A stretch of 64,000 nt of DNA, from positions 1,488,001 through 1,552,000 of the forward strand of contig JADILM010000004.1 of NCBI GenBank assembly GCA_016617785.1, read 5' to 3'. Under the pieces are notes generated by a model. That model worked only from the letters and a program-made list of their open reading frames with translations. It was not told the DNA's origin and searched no databases. A program made the position numbers and the translations under genes. How positions within the stretch are numbered: the first letter of the stretch is position 1; the number at the start of each line of letters is the position of its first letter. Positions 1-16,466 of this stretch are shown piece after piece. Origin of the DNA: Sporobolomyces roseus (Eukaryota; Basidiomycota; Microbotryomycetes; Sporidiobolales; Sporidiobolaceae).

Positions 1-11
1 TAGAGACGTAC

Positions 12-41
12 CTCGTAGGTCTCGAGTTCTTGTGGATCCAT
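12..41 (-). CDS. Partial gene, first coding exon only (cut by window edge)
   Basis: On the minus strand an ATG at 41 opens a ten-codon exon reading MDPQELETYE that ends exactly at a strong GTACGT donor (positions 11-6). The rest of the gene lies to the left of the window. Acidic starts of the form MDxxELxxY are found in Spf30/SMNDC1-like splicing factors, but ten residues are too few to claim that. The call rests on the good donor and the in-frame ATG, so it is weak. Confidence 0.3.
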
Positions 42-483
42 TACTATATTCAGTGAGCAGAGCAGAGAGAGGAGTGGTGTGGCGAGGGAGAGGAAAGTGA
101 CGTGAAAGAGGCAGACGTTCTTCGAGGTTTGTCGAGACGGAACCTCGCATTTCGCGATTACTCGTAGGTCAGGAATCACTGTCAAGCTTCCTAGGGATCG
201 AAGCAAGATGCAACCGAACGAGCGAAAAGGGAAACAAATCTCTCGCAAAGAATCCGTGCGAGACGACGAGAAGATGAACGAAAGTAAAGAGGACTATTAC
301 ACAAGGTTTACTCTGTTATCAAATGGGAAGAGAACCAAAAAGGAATGAAGACGGAACAAGAAAGATAGAAAGGGAAGACAGGACGAGAAAGGGGAGAACG
401 AAGGGGGGTAACTTCGCTACTCTTCCTTTCCTCGATGATATGTGCGTATAGTGGAGAATTCGGGAGATGGTACGAAGCGGGTT
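42..483. other. Intergenic, 442 bases
   Basis: This stretch lies between the start of the partial left-edge gene and the 3' end of the NDUFS7 gene, both on the minus strand. It should hold the promoter of the left gene and the 3' UTR of NDUFS7. It is purine-rich on the plus strand. I see no RNA gene or convincing open frame. Confidence 0.5.
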
Positions 484-1546
<1,063 letters not shown>

Positions 1547-2122
1547 GATGAAAGTGGAGAAAAGGTGAGGAGAGAGGGAAATTCGATTCGCTGCTGTTGG
1601 TCAACACCACTTCTCTCGATTCTGCTTCAAATCGCTTGGTCCCTTGATACTGAACTCTACTGGAATCAGCTAGGTCCAGCGGTTTGGCTGCAAGTACTCC
1701 CGTGACCTCTCGTTTGAGTTCCGCTTCTCCTCGTCGTTTCTAGCTTTTTCGCCTGTTTCTTCGCCTTCTCGACTCTGAGCGATGTCTCGAGCGTCGCCAT
1801 GCACTCTTTAGTCCTCTAATCGACGTGGCTTATCCTCGTATGCTTGCTTTGGGCTGTCACTTCCGCGCAGGACTCGATTTGTCGTCTCTCGATTTCGCTT
1901 ACCTCTCTCTAAACGCCGAATCTCCGCTTCAAGACGACTCAAACTCAGCGTCGTGGAATCAGAGATAGTACATTAGACCCCTGCTTTCAGCACAATCTAT
2001 ATAGCAGCTTGTTCAACCTCGAACAAACCCCTTTCAAAACCATTCGAACCCCTTTCGATCTTCTTCAAGTGTCCCTCGTCCTCTTCTTACATCCGCTACA
2101 CCCCTATCACTCGGAAAGATGA
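1547..2122. other. Intergenic, about 575 bases
   Basis: Upstream region of NDUFS7 and downstream region of the next minus-strand gene. It contains pyrimidine-rich runs on the plus strand and many TCG/CGA words but no ATG-initiated frame of note. I see no RNA gene here. Confidence 0.4.
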
Positions 2123-2687
2123 TCAGTTCGACCGCTCTCCTAGTCTGACGTTAGTAACACTCACCTTTCCGCACGATTTCGTCCGCTTCTCACTTTCCCT
2201 CTTTTCCCTCCCCTCCATTCCATCCCTTTCCATCTTCGCCTCTTCTACAAACTCTTCCAATATCACTTTCACACCACTCTTCCTCGATTTGGGAAGCGGG
2301 GGATCCAGCGAGTAGGAGCGGTCCCATAATGGACCGTGTTTTCCGAATTTAGGGAACGCCTTCGTAATCTCTGAGGGTTCGAGGGTAGGTGAGGAAGCTG
2401 GAGTCGAGTACGAACGGCGCGAAGACTGAATTTGCGGGAATAAAGAGCGATGGGAGGGGAGGGAAAGGAGGATTCGAAGAGAGGGCGGGAGACTGTCGAT
2501 TCGTGAAAAATGGTCAGTATCAGTTTGGAAGCACTGAGACGAGACAAGGGAGGACGTACAGTGGAGTCTGAAGGGCAGTCAAGAATCTCGACGACGATTC
2601 GAGGGGCTTGGAAGTACGAAGAGCGTGGATGGGCAAATAGTAGTTGAGGAGAAAAGGGAACGAAGAACCTGCTTGACGAAATGCCAT
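2123..2687 (-). CDS. Small predicted mitochondrial protein, family not recognised
   Basis: An ATG at 2687 starts MAFRQAGSSFPFLLNYY. An intron with a GTACGT donor near 2560 and acceptor CGACAG joins to a second exon that runs without stops to TGA at 2123-2125. The N-terminal half is rich in Ser, Arg and Leu with almost no acidic residues (for example QIQSSRRSYSTPASSP), typical of a matrix-targeting region. The second half is better ordered: KAFPKFGKHGPLWDRSYSL, then VKVILEEFVEEAKMER and a charged end. A further optional 54-base intron in the last part keeps the same frame, so the exact C-terminus is open. I do not recognise the family; a small mitochondrial assembly factor or ribosomal protein is possible. 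Confidence 0.5.
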
Positions 2688-2954
2688 CACTTGCAAATAC
2701 GTTGTAGATTGGCGGTATGACAAGAGCAGAGAGAGAAAGGAGAAGAAGAATTGAAGCGATAAGCCGGAAAGTGAATATCGGAGAGAGAAGTGAAGCGAAG
2801 GGTTCTTTTCCGAAGCTTGCGAAGACTCGAGAAGATCAAGCGCCTCAATGCTTCCAAACCGTTCTCCCGCGGGCCAGAAACCTAAGACGACTCAAATGTA
2901 ACGACAGTGTATTGCTGGTTCGGATCTATGGTGCGGACGAGAGAAATCGTTCCC

Positions 2955-3789
2955 CTAAATTGCTAGGACACCTTTTGTTGAAGGTACTTCTCCACTCAGA
3001 TCCCTTTGAATAGCCTCCCTGATTGCCAATGCCAACGCCTTGAAACTAGCTTCCGCTCTGTCAAGCCCATAGAACGATTAGGTCGATTTCTGTCGAAAGT
3101 CGTCTAATGCGAAAGATTCGACTTACTTGTGATGATCGTTGACACCTCTGATGACATCGACGTGAAGGGTGACTCCAGCAGCTTGAGCGAACGATTCAAA
3201 GACATGAGGAATCATCTCTGTTGAGAGATCTCCAATCTTTTCTCGTTTCAATTGTAAATCTCCACAGAAGTATGGTCTCGAACTGATATCGAGTACTGCT
3301 CTCGCCAATGCCTGTACACCTCGAACGTTCTGATCAGCAAGCCACAAATGATGGAGCTAGAGAGAGAAAGAGAGAGAGCTTACTTCGTCGAGAGGTGCGA
3401 AACCAGTTCCATACCTTCTAATTCCCCTTCTCTCTCCCAACGCGGCTTTGAACGCTTCTCCCAATGCCAACGCACAATCCTCTGCAGTGTGGTGATCATC
3501 AATCCACAAGTCTCCTTTACACTTTAGAGTCAAACTCATTTGTCCATGTTTCGCTAATGCAGTCAACATCTATTCCATTCTCCCCCCATCTCGTCAGTCC
3601 GTGGCTAGTGAGAGAGAGTAGAGAGAAGAGCGTTACGTGATCGAGAAATCCGATTCCTGTTGATACAGAGATTTCTTGTTTGACTCCCGGTTCATGATCT
3701 AAAGTGATTGTACATTCAATTGAAGTCTCAGACGTGTTGCGGGAAACAGTCGCTGTTCGAATAGAGGTGGGATCGTAGGATTTAGACAT
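2955..3789 (-). CDS. HIS3: Imidazoleglycerol-phosphate dehydratase
   Basis: This enzyme converts imidazole glycerol phosphate to imidazole acetol phosphate, the sixth step of histidine synthesis, in the cytosol. Four exons on the minus strand read [20 protein letters not shown], the N-terminal half ending STGIGFLDH, then [17 protein letters not shown] with the metal-binding [19 protein letters not shown], then [11 protein letters not shown], the second half [12 protein letters not shown], and the metal-binding repeat [19 protein letters not shown]. It ends in the family-typical STKGVL followed by AI and TAG. Both DDHH/NDHH-type manganese-binding motifs are present and the length (about 220 residues) fits a monofunctional fungal enzyme. 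It is not fused to other histidine-pathway domains, unlike some bacterial homologues. Confidence 0.97.
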
Positions 3790-3919
3790 TGTATAAAGCG
3801 ATCAAGGTGAAGTGGAGGAAGGAAATCAGAGAGAAACTAACTTCTCTCTCATTAGGTCACTCACTTTCGCCTGATAACTCTAATCAAGACTCGCTTGGGA
3901 CAGGTTGCAAGATATCGAC

Positions 3920-4802
3920 ATGCCGAGTAAAGCTACCCTCGAAGCATCCCTAGCTCGTTACTCAAAATCACTCGGAACGAAACAATCTTCAACTCCTCGT
4001 TCTTCAAACCTCGTCGAATTGGACCAATGGTTCAGATCCGAATCTCTACGACAGAGTGTAAGGGATCAGGGGTACTCGTTGGACAAGGATCAATTGGTGA
4101 AACTGATGGAGTGGAAATTATCCGTAAATCTCGTTTTTCTATCTCTCTCTTCTGTTGTCGGTCCCTTTTCGCTCACACTCTCCCTGTTCCTTGACGTCGA
4201 CGATCAAATAGAGAGGGAAATGGCGACCCTGTTTATCCGGCTACATCGCTTCAAACTCTCCCACCTCCGTCGTTTCCTCAACTCGTCTCTCATCCCCATC
4301 CTTCCCCCTCTCCCTCGCTTCCGCCGAAGCCTTTATCACCCAATGCTCGACGCTCAAAGGAGTAGGACCAGCTACTGCCTCAGCAATCCTCAGTCTCTTT
4401 GATCCGGAAAACGAACCTTTCATGTCGGATCAAGCGATGGATTATGTCACTTCACGGACTGACAAGGAGGAGGGAAAGAAAGGAAAGAGGGAGTACACGA
4501 TGAAGAGCTGGGAACGGTTCAGGGAGGAGATGCAGAGGAGGAAAGAGGAGGAAGGGTGGACGATGGATGAGTTGGAGATGGCCTTGTACAGTTTTGGGAT
4601 TGAGAGAGAGTTTGGCACCCGAGGAGACGAGGCGGAAGAGGTAGGAGAGGAAGATAAGGAAGAGAAGAAGAGGGAGAAGAAAGCTGAGGCGAAATCAAAG
4701 AAGCGGAAAAGCGAGGCTCGAGACGACGATGACGAAGGAGCAACAGAGACGAAGCCTGCGGCACGGAGGCAGACTCGTCAGTCGACGAGAGAAGACTCAT
4801 AG
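3920..4802 (+). CDS. Conserved fungal protein with helix-hairpin-helix-like segment
   Basis: Two exons (3920-4123 and 4212-4802) join across an 88-base GTAAAT..TAG intron with continuous frame: VKLMEWKLS continues as RGKWRPCLSGYI. The protein begins MPSKATLEASLARYSKSLG, has a middle segment STLKGVGPATASAILSLF that closely resembles the hairpin of HhH DNA-binding/glycosylase folds, and ends in a long Lys/Glu-rich tail (KKREKKAEAKSKKRKSEA) that looks like a nuclear localisation region. I recognise the WKLxRGKxRP...GVGPATASA arrangement as a conserved uncharacterised fungal family. A DNA-repair or DNA-binding role is inference only; I see no catalytic Lys/Asp pair that would prove a glycosylase. 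It converges on ERG8 across a 249-base gap. Confidence 0.75.
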
Positions 4803-5051
4803 ACGGCCTTGGCCGCTTCTAATGCTCCTCAGACCATGCTATCTCGTTTGTCCATCGATGTGATACCCTTTTTCGTAGTTTCATACCCAAACCCGGTTGT
4901 TGTCTATTACCTTACTCATCAATCATCTGTGATAACACTGTTTCTCAGGGTACAACTCTCGTTCGCTGCTAGTCTCTAGAGAACGCGAGGAATCGATCGT
5001 TGCGAGTCCCGATAGTCTCCCGCTCAATGCCCAAATATCGCTTCATCCAAT

Positions 5052-6947
5052 TTATTTCCTCTCCATCTCCTCCGCCCTCTTCACAGCCTCCTCCAGTCCC
5101 TCAACCTCCTCCAACCGAACCCTCCTCAATCCCCTCTCGTCCTCCTCTTTCCCTCCTCTAACCCAGGCATTCCTCGATAATGGTCTGACACTCATCTCCT
5201 TCCAACCTCTCAACAATCTTTCCACGTTCTCGAGCGGTTTCGGTTCGTCGGATGAAGAGGGAGAGGATGGGGGAGTGAGACAGAGAACCCAAATCGCATC
5301 GTAACCTCCCGCTGCACACCATCACATCAGCTCAGGAAACGGAGAGAACGAAGAAGACAAGTAAAGGGGAACGTACCACCTGGCACACCTGCTCCTACTA
5401 CTCCGGGAATCTCGTTGATACAGGCATCGAGTAGTTTGGTTTGCTCTGGAGGTTCGATGGGGACAGAGGAGGATTCACCCATTGTGCGCATGAGGGATCG
5501 AGTGGAGAGGATTGCGGATGAGGCGAGAGAGAACGTAGACGCGGACCACTGAGGGGACGATTGAGATTAGCTAGGGGCTCGAATCGGTGCGAGAGGAAAA
5601 GTGTCACCTCTCTCGATGGGAGTCTCGACCACCTCTCAACTTCCTCCTCGTAAGCTTGCCGATCACTCTTGTATTCCTCCTTGAGCGATCCAAACACTTT
5701 CGCCAGTTCTTCGTTACTCTGACTCAATTCGTTCCATACTCTTTCGCTCTCAACCGGCGAGGCTTTCTTCCATGCGAGTACTTTGCCGACCATCGAAGGA
5801 GTGTTTGAACCTGCGTCGACGTCGGCTAGGAGGAGTGTCATGTGTGGTGGGAGGGAGAAAGGGGTAACGGAGGCGCAGGAGGAAGTGGAGGTCCAAGATG
5901 AGTTGTGAGATGGTGAGAGCACAGATAAGAGTGATTGAGAGGATGTCTAGTGATGCTGATAGGGCATCAGCGCAGAAAATAGCGCGAGAGAGAGGAGAGC
6001 TTTCGACACTGACCTTTTTATCATCTCCATTCTCGAGTAGATTCCCCAAGCAATTCACGTCGAATCGTTTGTACACCTGACTCCCGTAAACTGCAGCACT
6101 GACGTCGAATCCACTCCCAATCTTGCCCTGAGCGAGCGAATGAACGTATTGAGCGAGATTATGCATTAGTTGAGTCGTTTCTGGCGAAGGGTCGGAAGGA
6201 GCTGAACCTAGAGACGAAGTCCAGTGAAGGAAGAGGGAGGAAGTGAGGGAAGTGACCATGGCTGCTGATGAACCGAGTCCAGTTTTGTGAACATTTCGAA
6301 TCGTGCAGTTCAGAGGTGCGAAAGGTATAGGCGTTTCATCCTGTACGCATCATTGGTATCTATTAAGCTTCATATCTGGATGAGATTAGAGATAGTTCGA
6401 GACGTACCTCACGAGATTGAGAGTAGAAATCGTTTGATCCAACAATCGTGATCAATAAATCCCTGATTTTGGCAGAAGGCGAGAGCGCTGTTGCTACTTG
6501 AAGGGTCGTTTGCAGTGATAGATGTACGAAAGAGTTGGATGAACTGTACGGCACTCAATAAACGGTCAGCGGAAGAGCGGGAAGGGAGCTGAGAAGATGT
6601 AGTCCGCGAAGGAGCGACGAGCACCTTCATGGGAGCGTCTTTGGACCGTGCTGTACGTACCCTTGGGTATTATATTCCTTGACTACCCACTCCCCATCCT
6701 CCTTGGTCGCTTCATACTCCCACAATCCATCATCAAACTGGGGACTCCGCACCGACAATTTGACTCTCTCCTCTCCCTCTTTCGCTTGTTCCGTAGCTTG
6801 AATATTCGAGTTTGATCGCTCCCTTACGACTGTGTAGAAGCGAGAAGGTGTCGAGATGACAAAGCCTTGGCGATTCCGATCGAGAACCAAATAGCCTCCT
6901 GCTAAGAGTACTTTGCCGGGACAGGAAACGACTACTGGGTCCGACAT
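5052..6947 (-). CDS. ERG8: Phosphomevalonate kinase
   Basis: The enzyme phosphorylates mevalonate 5-phosphate in the mevalonate pathway that feeds sterols and isoprenoids. It belongs to the GHMP kinase superfamily. The start MSDPVVVSCPGKVLLAGGYL carries the N-terminal GHMP strand typical of Erg8. Later exons give SSNSFVHLSLQTTLQV, then DETPIPFAPLNC and the ATP-binding glycine-rich loop KTGLGSSAAMVTSLTSSL, QGKIGSGFDVSAAVYGSQVY, SLPPHMTLLLADVDAGSNTP, and near the C-terminus PGVVGAGVPGGGGYDAIWVL. At least five introns are needed, including one between about 6661 and 6555. It ends EEMERK and TAA. All three GHMP motifs are seen, so the gene looks functional. Confidence 0.95.
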
Positions 6948-7114
6948 TGATGTTCTGAGGTGAGGAGGTGATTTGAAGCGGAAGAGTAGTAGATGGGAGG
7001 AGAACAAAGGCAACAAAGATTCTCGCTCAACTTTCGCAATTTTTGCAAAAGTTTCGAGCAAGAACCAAACGAATATGATATCAACAGAGTATATACATAT
7101 GAAGTGAAGATCTA

Positions 7115-12439
<5,325 letters not shown>

Positions 12440-12573
12440 AGCGAGTTGTCCGAAGCGAGATCAACAACCATGAGGTGAAGGAATTGGAAATGAAGAATTT
12501 TCGGCCGTCTCGACGACAAAAATGGATCAAGCTCTCTCTCGCAGTTATCCAGCTCGAGAGTGCGCAAGAAGGT

Positions 12574-14113
12574 CTATCGTGTCAATACGTTCCATACACC
12601 AGCGAGTACGAGACCGCCGAGAGCTCCAGCGACCCCTACAGCGACTGTTTCATGTTCCTCTATTTTCTCCTTCGCTAACAACCACGCATCATCGACTGAC
12701 TGTATCGACTCGATCGTTCTCCGTCTTGGTACATCAACTGCTATCGGATCCTCAACCGGCGGCGAAACCGAGGCCGATGACTCCAGAGTCGCGCTTTCTT
12801 CAATCGTTGGCGAGTCGACGTTCGCTGCTGCTGGTTCAGTCACAGCTAAGGATGCGAGATGATCGAGCTTGGCTTGCGCGTCGGTGAAGAGGTTTTGTAG
12901 GGAGACGAGTTGGGCGAGAGTCGCTTCGTGACCTTGTGCAGAGTTTGTTCGTAATCTGTTCATCTCGGAAGGACAATCAGCTTGAGTCCGAATCATTCGC
13001 AGAAGGACAGCAGCGTACCGTTCTTCGACGTTCGCCACGAGTCGTCTTCTTCGCCATGGTTCGATCAGGAGGAGAGTGATGATGAAAAGCAGAACATTGA
13101 GTGAAGTGATGGCGAGAGATCCGTAAGTCGAGATGGCTCGGATCTGGGAGGGAGCGGCGTCAGTCACAGGGACACGCATGATAGAGTCTGATCCGCAGAG
13201 GCTCACCTTGTCACTCCAGACTTGCTCCTCGTGATATCGCTCAAGAATCGCTTGCATGAAATCTGTCGTGAGTCGCTGTGATCAGTTGATACTCCGCCGC
13301 GAACGATTGGATCCTCGAAAGTTCACCTTGAAAGCCTTTCTCTGCCTCTTCGTCCCCAGCTTCCATCGCCACTTTAGCCCTGACTTCTGCTTGTTCATTT
13401 TCATGATCTTGTTGAACCAGCTCGGTGAATCTGTTCACATGGGCCTGACTCAGTACTGCGATCGACACATGACAACGAGATTGAGGCTCACCTGAGTACG
13501 TCTGCCGAGTTCCAGGTGCCCTTTCGCTGTAACAGATCGTTCACTTCTCGTTGTGAATCCGCTCGTAGCTTTACTTTCGCCGCATAATCCTTTTTGAGGT
13601 TGAGCGCTCTCGTTCTCACGTCGAGTAATAGTTTCTCTATTGATCACGAGGGTCAGTTACATCCTCCGTCTCGTGATGGCAGCTCGACTGACCTTTATCT
13701 CCAACTGATATCCTCAATCTCTCAATTTCCTCGTATCCAGTCGCCTCATTGATCTTCCCTCCAACGTTCCTCAGTTTCCGTTCTAGCTCCCATGCCTCGA
13801 CTGCCGCCGAGAGTGCTTGTCCTTGTTTCCTTGCATTTGTGTCGAGGGTTGAAAGTAAAGATTTCAGTTTCAAGTGAGCGGTATGTCGTGCTTCATTCAG
13901 TTTGATCTGTAGTTGAGAGATCTCTTTCGACTTTGGGAGCTTCGGAGGCTTCGGAGAGGAGTCAGAGGGAGTTGTTGAGTCATTCGAAGGAGGAGAAGAT
14001 GAAGGAAAGTCGAGAAGTGAGCGAGATGACGAGAGGAAAGCACGTCTTGTTGCCAGTAGAGGTGTAGCTCTATTACCCTGTGGGCAGAGCCGACAGCTTC
14101 TGAAGACGAGCAT
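12574..14113 (-). CDS. She9/Mdm33-family mitochondrial inner-membrane protein
   Basis: She9/Mdm33 is an inner-membrane protein that affects mitochondrial shape. The ATG chosen (14113) gives MLVFRSCRLCPQGNRATPLL, an Arg-rich leader suited to mitochondrial import; the open frame further upstream lacks an ATG. Then follow a Ser/Pro linker and the family coiled coil: ISQLQIKLNEARHTAHLKLK, AVEAWELERKLRNVGGKINE, TGYEEIERLRISVGDK. A later exon gives FTELVQQDHENEQAEV and HEEQVWSDKIRAISTYGS, followed by the membrane span LNVLLFIITLLLIEPWRRRR. A low-complexity acidic region and a second hydrophobic stretch (VAVGVAGALGGLVLAGVW) close the protein, which is the expected She9 layout. Four or five short introns are needed. 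Confidence 0.9.
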
Positions 14114-14416
14114 AGGTGGAAGGGAAGAAGTTGGGATGATCCAGGATAATTTCGAGATTAATTCTTCGATTTTGCTCTGCCCACGCGGAGTACATACTGA
14201 CAAGTTCAGCCGGTGTAAGAGTAGATCATACGAGCGATAGAGAGGAGTGGAGAATTACTCCTGCTAGGGAGCCGAAATCGCAAGCGTGCGAAATGATGAA
14301 GGGAGAGCCGCGTGAGTTGCGACGCCTCTCTTCTAACCACCACGAAGAGCACCACAAACTCTTCATTCAATCCAAACAACTTACAACTACTTATCCCGAA
14401 CAATAAACACCATAAC
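14114..14416. promoter_or_regulatory. Divergent intergenic region, 303 bases
   Basis: It separates the start codons of the She9-like gene (minus) and the polytopic membrane protein gene (plus), so both promoters must lie here. I see no clear TATA box; CA-rich and AAC-rich sequence precedes the plus-strand ATG at 14417. No RNA gene was noticed. Confidence 0.5.
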
Positions 14417-16035
14417 ATGCACGTCTCAAGTGATTATTTTGATCAGACCTTCAACTTGCAACAACTTGCTATTCACATCGCCACAAAGACCGTACTCTTC
14501 CCTGGTCTCTTGGGATTCAGTATTGGATCCAGGAACTCCCTCAAGGTGAGCTGAAACAGACGGGTTGGAGTATTGCGAGTTTGGGCTGACGCTTTCGCAT
14601 CCTCCCTCCTTCGGAATCTATTTTAGGCATGGTTGGCAGTACAAGATGCTCCCGCTGCTCCTCGTCTCGACAAGGATCAGGAGAAGAAACTCAGGAGGAA
14701 GATGATGGCGGCTACCTTCTTGATCCTCTCTGCAGTCATCGGACTTGAATTCTACTTATTCGCTCAAGGCAGTCAACTCTCCATTGATCGGTTCGTTTCC
14801 TCGCTCTCTCCTTCTTCTCTCACTCGAGCTGATCGAAGAGCATCCTTCGCGTGCACAGCTTCTTCACCTACTTGTTCTCCTACGTCTTTCAGGTCTCGCT
14901 CATGGGTCTTTTCGTCTCGATGACTCAAGCGACTGAATGGACTGCTCATCGTGGAGTCGCCGGTAGTGAGTCTGACGTTTGCTCTTCCATACGATGTAAT
15001 GCTCATTGTCGTCCGTATTCCTTTGGACAGTCCTCCACTACCGACCTCACAACCTCTCCCGTCCCAAGGCCTTGGTATCGGTCGTCGCCGCTACCGCAGT
15101 CAACGTTGCGGCTTACTACGATGCTCACTGGGCTTTCGGAAGCGCCTTGATCGTCTCGGTCATAGTCGCACGTCTCTCGAACACCCCTGCTCGTCGATTC
15201 TCCCTTCGAGGATGCATCTTCTGCCTCGTCATCGTTACAGCCTTGATCGTGGCGTTGTTCGCTATCGTTGCGGCGGCCGCCACCAAGTTCATGCGACAAG
15301 TCGACAATGGAGAGATCGAACTCCCAGAAGACAATGGCGAAGGGTTCGAAATCGATGGATTCGCATCACCAAACGTCATGAAGTTTGTCAACTACTTCAT
15401 CACTGCGATGTACGCTCTTGTACCCGGTACTCTCGTAAGTCGCATCTGCTTTCTTCCTCGCTCACGAACGAAGTCTGATTACACTCTGACTCTGCTTCTC
15501 CTCTTCGTAGATCGCTGGATGTTACCGTTTCGACTACTCGAACGCCGTCGAATCTTCTCCCGACCTCTTCACCCCCGTCAGCCTTAAAACTGTCGAAGTA
15601 CCCACGAACAATTTCAAATTCCTCTCCTCTGGCGTCGTTCTTCCCTCCTCTCTCCCTGAGCACTTCAGCAAGCCCTACTTCACCGTCGCTCTCTGGGCAT
15701 GGCTACTCGCTCAAATCGCCGCCGCTGGGATGTTCGCGCTCATCGTGCCCTTCCCGAGGCACATGATTGATGGCTTCAACTGGTTATCTTTCGGCCTCTC
15801 CTCTATCTTCCTCCTCGTTGGTCTCTCCCTCACCGCGGCATTCAGAGGAGAGTTCAAGAAGTTCTGGACTTACCGCGAAGTCTGGGTTCCCAAGGAGGAG
15901 AAGGGCATCGCATTGGAGGAAAACGCTTCGTCCACCTCTTCGATGGAGGAGACTCTACCCGCTTACGAGGTCGTTTCCGATGTCAAGCAACCCCTCCTCG
16001 ACACTCCTGAGGATGTTCCCGCTTACAAGGTGTAA
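14417..16035 (+). CDS. Polytopic membrane protein of unknown function with C-terminal PAY motifs
   Basis: Five exons join in frame. Exon 1 starts MHVSSDYFDQTFNLQQLAIH. Hydrophobic spans follow: MMAATFLILSAVIGLEFYLF, FFTYLFSYVFQVSLMGLFVS, FGSALIVSVIVARL, IFCLVIVTALIVALFAIVAA, FVNYFITAMYALVPGTLIAG, VALWAWLLAQIAAAGMFALI and WLSFGLSSIFLLVGLSLTAA. That is about seven spans, with a roughly 30-residue acidic loop in between. The C-terminal tail of about 70 residues is hydrophilic and carries ETLPAYEVV and DVPAYKV, which resemble PY-type motifs bound by Rsp5-class ubiquitin ligases; that reading is inference. I do not recognise the family. It is not a known permease by motif, and the absence of YD/GLGD or PAL argues against an intramembrane protease. 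Tail turnover control at the plasma membrane or vacuole is plausible. Confidence 0.8.
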
Positions 16036-16466
16036 TCCTCGACAACTTTGCATCACTTTAGTTACTCACTCCCTAACTAACCCATCACCTTCCCGTCTTC
16101 CCTACCTCTTCTCCCTCGTCTCCCCGTCTCTGTTCATATTTCATGTAGCTCATTCTTTTGTCCCACTTTTCTGTTAAATACACACTCCTTTCTCTTGTTT
16201 CTGTCTCTATTCGGAACGTCGAGCCGATCTTGAGCGCGCGAGATTCGCTGAGATCTGCTAGCGCCGAAGCTCACGAATTCGTGCTTTCTATCTACATGCT
16301 GATTGCAAAGAAGTAGGGCAACGAAGCGCCAGACGAGAAGGAGAACGAGGAGAAACAAATTTTGGTTGCAAGAAAAAGGAAAAGATACTTCTTTTGCGAG
16401 AGAGTGAAGAGAAGGACAGGACAGGAACAGCTTTGCGAGGGACGAGAGACAGATAAACAACGAGAA
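16036..16466. other. Convergent intergenic region, 431 bases
   Basis: It lies between the stop codons of the membrane protein gene (plus) and the DDX60-like gene (minus) and should hold both 3' UTRs. Pyrimidine-rich sequence follows the plus-strand stop. Nothing else was recognised. Confidence 0.5.
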
